In this document: positions 1 to 4,805 of the stretch, in pieces
Numbering within the stretch: the first letter of the stretch is position 1
Layout of the letters: the number at the start of each line of letters is the position of its first letter
Source of the DNA: Bacillota bacterium
Lineage (GTDB): Bacteria > Bacillota > Dethiobacteria > Dethiobacterales > Dethiobacteraceae
Length of the DNA stretch: 6,137 nucleotides
Assembly (NCBI GenBank): GCA_024650095.1
Contig: JANKMV010000133.1
Coordinates: 1 to 6,137, forward strand
Direction: 5' to 3'
Notes under the pieces: generated by a model
Told to the model about the DNA's origin: nothing
Databases searched by the model: none
Seen by the model: only the letters and a program-made list of their open reading frames with translations
Translations under genes and position numbers: made by a program

Positions 1-34
1 TGTAGCACGCCTTTAGTATTTTTTCTCTCCTTAA

Positions 35-62
35 GCAGGAGTTACCATGTAATAAGTCGAAT
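35..62 (+). promoter_or_regulatory. SigH-type promoter of the spoIIA operon
   Basis: GCAGGAGTT (35-43) and GTCGAAT (56-62) are separated by 12 nt. They fit the known SigH consensus RnAGGAwWW - N11-12 - RnnGAAT with at most one deviation in the -35 box. The spoIIA operon of Bacillus is transcribed by SigH RNA polymerase under Spo0A~P control, so both motif and position agree. Transcription would start near 69, leaving a leader of about 30 nt before the GTG at 98. The assignment rests on the motif only. Confidence 0.75.
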
Positions 63-74
63 AGGTATGAGGAA

Positions 75-86
75 TTAATCGACAAA
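75..86 (-). promoter_or_regulatory. Possible Spo0A box
   Basis: Read on the minus strand, this segment gives TTTGTCGATTAA, which matches the core of the Spo0A box (TGTCGAA) at 6 of 7 positions plus the preceding Ts. The SigH -10 element (GTCGAAT, 56-62) also resembles a 0A box on the plus strand, so the two form an imperfect inverted pair. This site lies downstream of the predicted transcription start, where binding would more easily repress than activate. In Bacillus the activating boxes lie at or upstream of -35. The site is short and could be chance. Confidence 0.35.
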
Positions 87-97
87 GGAGTGAGCCT

Positions 98-433
98 GTG
101 GAAATACAATTAAAGAAGGCAGGCGGTACCTTGGTTGTAAGGATGGTGGGGGAATTAGACCATCATGCCGTGACTGAGTTGCGTGATAAAATTGATCCCA
201 AGTTAGCCCGAGAGGACATTAAAAACATTCTCTTTGATTTTTATGGTGTAGACTTTATGGATAGTTCAGGATTAGGGCTGATTCTCGGTCGTTATAAAAT
301 CGTATCCGAAATGGGTGGAAAAGTTTTGGCCTGCAGTATAAGCCCCAGATTAATGCGAATTTTTGAAATGTCAGGGCTGCAAACCAAAATTCCCGTGTAT
401 GGTAATGAACGGGACGCCTTGACAAGCGTATAG
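98..433 (+). CDS. spoIIAA: Anti-sigma F factor antagonist SpoIIAA
   Basis: This 111-residue STAS-domain protein is the anti-anti-sigma factor of the forespore switch. In the unphosphorylated state it binds SpoIIAB and releases SigF. The family signatures are plain: GELDHH at residues 18-23, the phosphorylation loop FMDSSGLG at 53-60, with Ser56 equivalent to the Ser58 that SpoIIAB phosphorylates in B. subtilis, and ILGRYK at 62-67. Length is close to the Bacillus protein (117 aa). The start is GTG, set by AAAGGAG at 84-90 with 7 nt spacing. It is first in the operon, and its stop is followed by a G-rich ribosome site for spoIIAB. Once unphosphorylated SpoIIAA accumulates in the forespore (after SpoIIE phosphatase action, not in this window), SigF becomes active. 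Confidence 0.97.
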   Translation: MEIQLKKAGGTLVVRMVGELDHHAVTELRDKIDPKLAREDIKNILFDFYGVDFMDSSGLGLILGRYKIVSEMGGKVLACSISPRLMRIFEMSGLQTKIPVYGNERDALTSV

Positions 434-444
434 GGGGGTTGCAC

Positions 445-882
445 GTGGAAAACTATATGAAATTGGAAATACCCAGTAAATCGCAAAATGAGGCTTTTGC
501 CCGCGTTGTGGTGGCTGCGTTTGCAGCCCAAATTGATCCCACCATTGATGAAATTTCCGATGTAAAAACTGCTGTATCGGAAGCAGTGACCAATGCTGTC
601 ATTCATGGCTATGAAAATGGTACCGGCACCATTGTGATTAGTGCCACACTCAGAGACAACCATTTAGAAGTGACCATTATTGACTACGGTATAGGCATTG
701 CAGATCTAGAGCAAGCGAAGTTGCCGTTATATACAACAAAGCCTGAGCTGGATCGCTCCGGTATGGGTTTTACGATTATGGAGAATTTTATGGATTCGTG
801 TCATGTACTTTCGGAGCCTGGCAAAGGGACCACTGTTACTATGGTCAAAACATTTGGCCGGGCGGATGATATGGGGGCGTAA
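445..882 (+). CDS. spoIIAB: Anti-sigma F factor / serine kinase SpoIIAB
   Basis: A GHKL-fold ATPase of 145 residues that sequesters SigF and phosphorylates SpoIIAA using ATP. Visible ATP-site motifs are the N box EAVTNAVIHGY (46-56, with Glu46 and Asn50 numbered as in B. subtilis), the G1 box DYGIGI (80-85), and the G2 box RSGMGFTIMENFMD (104-117), with PGKGTT (125-130) near the end. Arg20, a SigF contact in the Bacillus family, is present in NEAFAR. I chose the GTG at 445: it gives VENYMKLE, which aligns with the Bacillus N-terminus MKNEMHLE, and AGGGGGG (432-438) lies 6 nt upstream. The in-frame TTG at 439 sits against that ribosome site and is unlikely. The ATG at 457 remains possible. The gap to spoIIAA is 11 nt. 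Confidence 0.96.
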   Translation: MENYMKLEIPSKSQNEAFARVVVAAFAAQIDPTIDEISDVKTAVSEAVTNAVIHGYENGTGTIVISATLRDNHLEVTIIDYGIGIADLEQAKLPLYTTKPELDRSGMGFTIMENFMDSCHVLSEPGKGTTVTMVKTFGRADDMGA

Positions 883-890
883 GTACGCCC
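875..890 (+). promoter_or_regulatory. Hairpin spanning the spoIIAB stop and sigF start
   Basis: GGGCGT (875-880) and ACGCCC (885-890) form a perfect 6-bp stem with an AAGT loop. The stem contains part of the spoIIAB stop codon TAA (880-882) and ends directly against the sigF ATG at 891. The only G-rich ribosome-site candidate for sigF (873-877) lies partly within the 5' arm and is far from the ATG. This layout suggests that sigF translation depends on ribosomes finishing spoIIAB and melting the stem. The stem is seen in the sequence; the coupling role is inferred. Confidence 0.5.
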
Positions 891-1553
891 ATGGAAGATT
901 CTTTTACTAAACATTTACCCTTAGTTCATAGTTTGGTGAAGCGCTACCGAGGGGAGTATGCCGAGGGTGACGATCTCTTTCAGGTCGGTTGTATTGGCTT
1001 GCTAAAGGCATTGAAAAGCTATGACGACGCTCGGGGTACAGCATTTACAACATATGCCGTCCCCGTGATCGCTGGTGAAATAAAAATGTATTTGCGTGGA
1101 CAGGGGAGCGTTAAATACAGTCGTGCTATGAAGCAAATGGCCGGACGGGTAAAAAAAGTTCGGGATGCTTTGGAGCAACGCTTGGGAAGACAGCCTAGTA
1201 TTGGCGAACTTGCAAAGGCCTGTGGTCTAGAGCGAGAAGAACTTCTAGCTGCACTCGATGTGACCCGCGCACCCTTATCATTAGATGCGCAATCACCTGG
1301 GGAAGGGGCAGAATTGGCCGTGGCACCTCCGGAAGCAGATAAAGTTATTGACAGGATTGCCTTGGGGCAAGCCATGTCCCATCTACCAGATCGCGAACGG
1401 CAAATTATGCTGTATCGTTTCTTTAAACATAAAACGCAACAAGAGGTTGCAGATATTCTGGGTTTATCGCAAATGCATGTTTCCCGTCTTGAACGCAAGG
1501 TGCTACAAGAATTAAAGAAGCAGTTGTTGGGCGAAGCCGACGGGCTCCCCTGA
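891..1553 (+). CDS. sigF: RNA polymerase sigma-F factor (short form)
   Basis: This is the forespore-specific sigma-70 family factor that drives early forespore genes once SpoIIAB lets it go. Region 2 is clear: DDLFQVGCIGLLKAL at residues 27-41 (core binding), then FTTYAVPVIAGEIKMYLRG (52-70) and GSVKYSR (72-78), which cover -10 recognition. Region 3 follows around 80-125. Region 4 holds LPDRERQIMLYRFF (165-178) and the helix-turn-helix TQQEVADILGLSQMHVSRLE (182-201), which reads the -35. It has 220 residues against 255 in B. subtilis. The roughly 30-35 N-terminal residues (region 1.2 part) are missing. This is not a start-choice artefact, because an in-frame stop lies at 867-869 and no start codon occurs between it and 891. 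It has no good ribosome site and probably relies on coupling to spoIIAB, which lies 8 nt upstream. Its stop codon overlaps the end of a palindromic repeat. SigF and SigG are alike; the operon settles the identity. Confidence 0.95.
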   Translation: MEDSFTKHLPLVHSLVKRYRGEYAEGDDLFQVGCIGLLKALKSYDDARGTAFTTYAVPVIAGEIKMYLRGQGSVKYSRAMKQMAGRVKKVRDALEQRLGRQPSIGELAKACGLEREELLAALDVTRAPLSLDAQSPGEGAELAVAPPEADKVIDRIALGQAMSHLPDRERQIMLYRFFKHKTQQEVADILGLSQMHVSRLERKVLQELKKQLLGEADGLP

Positions 1554-1680
1554 GCAGGCTGTTGAAAAACTGCGCATTACTTTGTCACTTCGCAGCCCCC
1601 GCATCCTCAACGTATATTAATACGTTTGCGGTGCGGGGGCTACTTGTTTCGCGTACTGCTTGTTTTTGAACAGCCTGCTC
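1552..1680. repeat. Palindromic repeat unit, copy 1 (most intact)
   Basis: This 129-nt near-palindrome is bounded by GAGCAGGCTGTT (1552-1563) and AACAGCCTGCTC (1669-1680), a perfect 12-bp terminal inverted repeat. The complementarity extends to about 18 of 19 positions through the adjoining GAAAAAC / GTTTTTG. A nested stem, AGCCCCCGCA (1594-1603) with TGCGGGGGCT (1632-1641), is perfect over 10 bp. The tip AACGTAT-ATTA-ATACGTT (1609-1626) adds 7 bp. It has no coding capacity, so it resembles a MITE or long REP/cruciform-type element. The end sequence GGCTGTTGAAAAACT recalls ends of some bacterial insertion sequences, but I cannot name the family with certainty. No target-site duplication is visible. 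The left end overlaps the sigF stop codon (1551-1553). Confidence 0.85.
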
Positions 1681-1684
1681 AAAT

Positions 1685-1810
1685 GGGAGCTGTTGAAAAA
1701 CTGCGCATTACTTTATCACTTCGCAGCCCCCGTATCCTCAACGTATAGGAATTTTTTGCGGTACTGGGACCGCTTGTTTCGCGTACTGCTTGTTTTTGAA
1801 CAGCCTGCTC
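1685..1810. repeat. Palindromic repeat unit, copy 2
   Basis: From GTTGAAAAAC (1692) to the right end CAGCCTGCTC (1810) this unit follows copy 1 closely, at a period of 131 nt. Both the first 35 nt or so and the last 38 nt are almost identical to copy 1. The left terminus is degenerate (GGGAGCTGTTG instead of GAGCAGGCTGTTG). The inner right arm differs: copy 1 has GCGGTGCGGGGGCTAC, while copy 2 has GCGGTACTGGGACCGC. That breaks the long nested stem and makes a local GCGGT/ACCGC hairpin instead. The AACGTAT tip stem is also lost. Confidence 0.85.
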
Positions 1811-1814
1811 TACT

Positions 1815-1910
1815 GGAAGTTGTTGAAAAACTGCGCATTACTTTGTCACTTCGCAGTCCCCGCATCCTCAACGTATAGGAATACGTTTGCGGTACTGCGA
1901 CCGCTTGTTT
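1815..1910. repeat. Palindromic repeat unit, copy 3 (right end missing)
   Basis: This third unit starts its core GTTGAAAAAC at 1822, 130 nt after copy 2. It keeps the left half and the inner part (GCGGTACTGCGACCGC, 1889-1904), then departs from the others after CGCTTGTTT at about 1910. The closing segment, about 30 nt ending in AACAGCCTGCTC, is absent, so the outer stem cannot form. TCGCAGT (1851-1857) and ACTGCGA (1894-1900) can pair as an inner stem. The junction to copy 2 (CTGCTC, then about 4 nt, then GGAAG) resembles the copy 1/2 junction, which points to tandem duplication rather than separate insertions. Confidence 0.8.
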
Positions 1911-1935
1911 TTTTTGGTCAATTACTATTTTGCTA

Positions 1936-1969
1936 AATAAGCGCCCTCAAACTGAGGGCGTTTATTTTT
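1936..1969 (+). terminator. Intrinsic terminator after the spoIIA operon and repeat array
   Basis: CGCCCTCA (1942-1949) and TGAGGGCG (1953-1960) pair perfectly around an AAC loop. Flanking AATAAG and TTTATT extend the stem to about 14 bp with one G-T pair, and TTTATTTTT follows the 3' arm. It would stop transcripts that read from sigF through the palindrome array. The A-rich left flank means it may also work in the other direction. Its 3' arm end overlaps the predicted -35 element of the dodecin promoter. Confidence 0.88.
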
Positions 1970-1989
1970 GGTCGATATGGGGAAAACTA
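1960..1989 (+). promoter_or_regulatory. Putative SigF-dependent promoter of the dodecin gene
   Basis: GTTTA (1960-1964) and GGGAAAACTA (1980-1989) are separated by 15 nt. They match the Bacillus SigF consensus, about GYWTA - N15 - GGnRAnAHTR, at every defined position. Transcription would start near 1996, just ahead of AAGGAGGTGAT (1999-2009), giving a very short leader. Because a terminator ends at the same place, the dodecin gene needs its own promoter, which supports a promoter here. Recognition by the shortened SigF encoded upstream is inferred from the motif alone. Confidence 0.55.
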
Positions 1990-2012
1990 TTGCAAACTAA
2001 GGAGGTGATGGA

Positions 2013-2219
2013 ATGACAGTTGCTAAAATCGTCGAATTAGTAGGCGAATCAAAAATCGGCTGGGAAGATGCAGTTAAAAAAGCAGTCTCCGATGCATCTA
2101 AATCCATTGATAACATCACAGGTGTGGAAGTATATAATTGGACGGCTCAAATTGATGCTGGAGAGATTGTGGAGTATAAAGCCAATGTAAAAGTGGCCTT
2201 TGGGGTAACGGATCGCTAA
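2013..2219 (+). CDS. Dodecin family protein
   Basis: This small 68-residue protein has the whole dodecin fold pattern: strand AKIVELVGES (4-13), helix WEDAVKKAVSDASKSI (17-32), then GVEV (37-40) and the last strand EYKANVKVAF (54-63). Dodecins assemble into hollow 12-mers, and many store or buffer flavins. In flavin-binding dodecins a Trp and a Gln sandwich the ring (W36 and Q55 in the Halobacterium protein). By alignment those positions are Gly37 and Lys56 here, so flavin binding is doubtful. Such replacements are also seen in the non-flavin, calcium-type dodecin of mycobacteria. The ribosome site AAGGAGGTGAT (1999-2009) is nearly a perfect anti-16S match. The gene stands alone between two terminators, with a SigF-like promoter, which suggests expression in the forespore. 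Confidence 0.93.
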   Translation: MTVAKIVELVGESKIGWEDAVKKAVSDASKSIDNITGVEVYNWTAQIDAGEIVEYKANVKVAFGVTDR

Positions 2220-2259
2220 TTATAGACAATGTACTGTAAGCTAAATGTTCTCTTCTCAT

Positions 2260-2283
2260 ACCCTCCTTTAGCGGAGGGTTTTT
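2260..2283 (+). terminator. Intrinsic terminator after the dodecin gene
   Basis: ACCCTCC (2260-2266) pairs with GGAGGGT (2273-2279) around a TTTAGC loop, and five Ts end at 2283. It isolates the dodecin gene from spoVAF, whose ATG lies only 20 nt further on. The next gene must therefore rely on read-through or on a promoter upstream of or overlapping this stem. I could not find a convincing one. Confidence 0.87.
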
Positions 2284-2302
2284 AGTCGAAGGAAGGTGTA
2301 AT

Positions 2303-3808
2303 ATGTCTCGCAAGCAACCCGGACCACCAGAAAAAGTAAGCCCTCATCTTAAAGAAAATATAGAGTACTTAACAGAAAAACTTGGCATTGGTTCAAGTAT
2401 TGATGTATTGACGAAGAATATGAACATGGGCGGCAAAATGGGTACCCTTGTTTATATTGATGGGCTAACCAATGGCGAAGTGGTGGCTTTGTTATTACAA
2501 TCGCTGGCTCGACTGGAGCGTGCCGACCTCTTACCCGATCCATTTCATAAATTAATGACGCAAAAGATTCCCTATATGGAAATGGAAACCAACGATAGTA
2601 TGCCGGAATTGATTGACGAATTGCTATCCGGTCAAATGCTGTTTTTACTAGAGGGACAAAGCGAGGGTATTCTGATGGATACCCGTACCTACCCGGTTCG
2701 CAGTCCAGAAGAGCCGGATACGGAACGCTTAACACGGGGTTCTCGTGATGGCTTTGTAGAAACGATGATGTTCAATGTAGCGTTGACGCGACGCCGTGTC
2801 CGCGACCCTGGCTTACGAGTGGAAGCGGTTCGAATAGGGCGCCGTTCTAAAACAGATATTGCCATTATGTATATTCAAGATGTTACGAATCCGGCACTAC
2901 TTGATGATGTCAAAGAACGCCTTGATCATATAGATGTGGATGGCTTGCCCATGGCGGAAAAATCTGTAGAAGAGTTTATTACACAAGGGAAATGGAATGT
3001 ATTCCCACTGGTGCGTTATACCGAGCGACCTGATGTGGCTGCGTCTCACCTCTTTGAGGGACATGTGCTCTTGTTTGTGGATACCTCTCCGGCAGTGATG
3101 ATTCTACCCGCCACTTTTTTTCATCATCTGCAGCATGCCGAGGAGTATCGACAAAATGTCCTTTCGGGTATCTATGTACGGTGGATCCGTTTTGTGGCTG
3201 TGCTGATGTCAGTACTTTTGGCTCCACTATATTTACTCGTTTCCATACAGCCAGAGTTGTTGCCAGAAATGATTCGCTTCATCGGGCCTAAGGAAGCGGG
3301 TACCATTCCCCTCTTTGTCCAATTTATCTTTGTGCACTTCGGCATTGATCTGATTCGCATCGCGGGTATTCATACGCCAGCACCTCTGGCCACGGCGCTT
3401 GGTTTAATTGCGGCCCTCTTAATTGGGCAAATTGCCATTGATGTGGGGCTCTTTACGCCTGAAGTATTACTATATGGTGGTCTGGTTGCTGTGGGCATGT
3501 TTGCTACCCCCAGTTGGGAAATGAGTCAAGCTAATCGTTTAGTCCACCTTTTAATGTTAGTATTAACGGGATTGTTTAAATTACCGGGGTTTCTCGTGGG
3601 CATCACCCTCGTTTTTGTTCGCCTAGTCACGAATAATTCCTTTGGTGTTCCCTATCTTTGGCCCCTCTTCCCACCAAATTTTAGAGCTTTAACCAGCATT
3701 GTTTTGCGTCAACCTGTACCGATAGAGCGGACGCGACCGGCTGCACTACGTACTCTTGACCCTGATAGAGTTCCCTCAAAAACGGATGACAAAGGAAACA
3801 AAGAATAA
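2303..3808 (+). CDS. spoVAF: Spore germination membrane protein SpoVAF (GerA family)
   Basis: This 501-residue protein of the GerAA/SpoVAF family is expected in the inner spore membrane. A hydrophilic N-terminal half carries the SpoVAF-type signature RGSRDGFVE (145-153) followed by ALTRRRVRDP (160-169). The C-terminal half has about five hydrophobic segments near 296-316, 334-350, 360-380, 384-402 and 413-441, including GIHTPAPLATALGLIAALL (355-373). In B. subtilis SpoVAF works with FigP (YqhR) as an ion channel that amplifies the germination response. It also ends the spoVA operon, which lies directly after sigF there. Here no other spoVA gene is present in between. Start ATG, with GGAAGGTG (2291-2298) upstream. 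No terminator separates it from the next gene, 34 nt downstream. A generic GerA-family subunit A is the alternative, but no gerB or gerC partner follows. Confidence 0.9.
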   Translation: MSRKQPGPPEKVSPHLKENIEYLTEKLGIGSSIDVLTKNMNMGGKMGTLVYIDGLTNGEVVALLLQSLARLERADLLPDPFHKLMTQKIPYMEMETNDSMPELIDELLSGQMLFLLEGQSEGILMDTRTYPVRSPEEPDTERLTRGSRDGFVETMMFNVALTRRRVRDPGLRVEAVRIGRRSKTDIAIMYIQDVTNPALLDDVKERLDHIDVDGLPMAEKSVEEFITQGKWNVFPLVRYTERPDVAASHLFEGHVLLFVDTSPAVMILPATFFHHLQHAEEYRQNVLSGIYVRWIRFVAVLMSVLLAPLYLLVSIQPELLPEMIRFIGPKEAGTIPLFVQFIFVHFGIDLIRIAGIHTPAPLATALGLIAALLIGQIAIDVGLFTPEVLLYGGLVAVGMFATPSWEMSQANRLVHLLMLVLTGLFKLPGFLVGITLVFVRLVTNNSFGVPYLWPLFPPNFRALTSIVLRQPVPIERTRPAALRTLDPDRVPSKTDDKGNKE

Positions 3809-3842
3809 TGGGTAAGAGGACCCGTACTAATGGAGGTGTATC

Positions 3843-4805
3843 ATGAGTACTACAGTGGGAATCCCACGAGCATTATTATACTATCACTACTACCCCGCTT
3901 GGGAAGCATTTTTCCAAACACTTGGTGCTGACATTGTCTTGTCGGATGAAACTACAAAGCTAATTCTTGATCGTGGCATCCGAGACGCGGTGGACGAAGC
4001 TTGTTTACCTGTAAAGCTGTATTTAGGTCATGTGGCGAATTTACGCGACAAGGGTGTGGATTGTATTTTTACGCCGCGCGTGGTGTCAGTTGAACCCAAG
4101 AAATATTTATGTCCCAAGTTTTTAGGCTTGCCAGAGATCGTACGTTTTTGTGTTGCCAATGTACCCGAATTACTAACGATAGAAATTAATGTGGAGCAAA
4201 AGTATAAGCAATCAGTTAAAGAGCTCCTGAAACTGGCATCCCGCTTTGATCGGCGTCCTGGTAAGGCAGAAGCCGCTCTAGTAGCTGCAGAGAGTGCACA
4301 GGCAAAGTATGAAAGCAAGTTGCAGGAAGGCTTTACGCCTGCGGAAGCATTAGCTGGTCAGGAGAAGAAGCATGCTAGCAGTAAAATGCGCGTTGCTGTT
4401 TTAGGGCATGCCTACAATCTAAATGATCCATTTATTAGTGTTAATCTGTTTGGTAAGTTGCGTGAACTGGGGGCCGAGGTTGTTACGTCGGAAATGCTGC
4501 AACCGCAAGAGATCGCCGCGGGCACACAGAGCCTAGAAAAAGATATGTTTTGGACTTTCGGCCATCAGTTGATGGGAGCGGGTAATTTTCTCTTGGAAGA
4601 AGGAAGCATTGAGGGTATGGTCTTGGTTGCCTCCTTTGGCTGTGGCCCCGATTCGCTGGTATGTGAATTGGTGGAGCGTACCTATAAACGACATCACACC
4701 GTTCCTGTTTTACTTATAACGCTAGATGAGCACACAGGTGAGGCGGGTCTGATTACCCGTTTAGAAGCATTTGTAGATATGCTGCAATGGAGGAAAGCGA
4801 TATGA
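3843..4805 (+). CDS. Acyl-CoA dehydratase activase-related protein (COG3580/DUF2229-like)
   Basis: This 320-residue soluble protein resembles the DUF2229/COG3580 part of the large 2-hydroxyacyl-CoA dehydratase activase-related proteins. Recognisable stretches are VGIPRALLYYHYYPAW (5-20), DEACLPVK (51-58), CPKFLGLP (90-97), SFGCGPDSLVCE (264-275) and the tail LDEHTGEAGLITRLEAF (294-310). Cys54, Cys90, Cys267 and Cys274 lie in these conserved stretches and could bind an Fe-S cluster (inference). True activators couple ATP hydrolysis to electron transfer through a BadF/HgdC ATPase domain; none is seen in this protein. The biochemical role of stand-alone forms is not established as far as I know. 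Start ATG with GGAGGTG (3832-3838). It follows spoVAF by 34 nt and overlaps the next gene by 4 nt, so all three are probably cotranscribed. Confidence 0.82.
   Translation: MSTTVGIPRALLYYHYYPAWEAFFQTLGADIVLSDETTKLILDRGIRDAVDEACLPVKLYLGHVANLRDKGVDCIFTPRVVSVEPKKYLCPKFLGLPEIVRFCVANVPELLTIEINVEQKYKQSVKELLKLASRFDRRPGKAEAALVAAESAQAKYESKLQEGFTPAEALAGQEKKHASSKMRVAVLGHAYNLNDPFISVNLFGKLRELGAEVVTSEMLQPQEIAAGTQSLEKDMFWTFGHQLMGAGNFLLEEGSIEGMVLVASFGCGPDSLVCELVERTYKRHHTVPVLLITLDEHTGEAGLITRLEAFVDMLQWRKAI

Noticed and set aside
1..30. Resemblance of TGTAGCACGCCTT at the window start to TGTAGCTAACACGCCTT at 5947-5963, both about 98 nt before a start codon
   Set aside because: The match is short and needs a 4-nt gap, the following pyrimidine-rich parts do not align well, and chance is a sufficient explanation.
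439..444. TTG start for spoIIAB at 439
   Set aside because: It leaves no room for a ribosome site, because the G-run at 433-438 touches it. The GTG at 445 matches the Bacillus N-terminus and has correct spacing.
1019..1498. Long minus-strand frames opposite sigF, spoVAF and the activase-like genes
   Set aside because: They lie opposite well-supported genes, lack ribosome sites and resemble no family I recognise.
1660..1878. Open reading frame of 72 codons inside the repeat array
   Set aside because: It is made wholly of repeat sequence. Its peptide repeats itself because it spans two copies, and there is no ribosome site.
1552..1910. CRISPR array interpretation of the tandem repeats
   Set aside because: The units are about 130 nt, palindromic and directly adjoining with only a few nt between them. 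There are no unique spacers and no cas genes.
2236..2263. Weak SigG-like pair GTAAG / CATACCC upstream of spoVAF
   Set aside because: It has several mismatches and poor spacing, and the terminator at 2260-2283 would lie just downstream of it.
3803..3829. SigG-like boxes GAATA and CGTACTA before the COG3580-like gene
   Set aside because: The spacing is 15 nt instead of the usual 17-18 and the -10 has a mismatch. The short gap after spoVAF is better explained by cotranscription.
4787..4801. Earlier ATG at 4787 for the COG3581-like gene
   Set aside because: That ATG overlaps the GGAGG ribosome site, which correctly serves the ATG at 4802 in the ATGA overlap.
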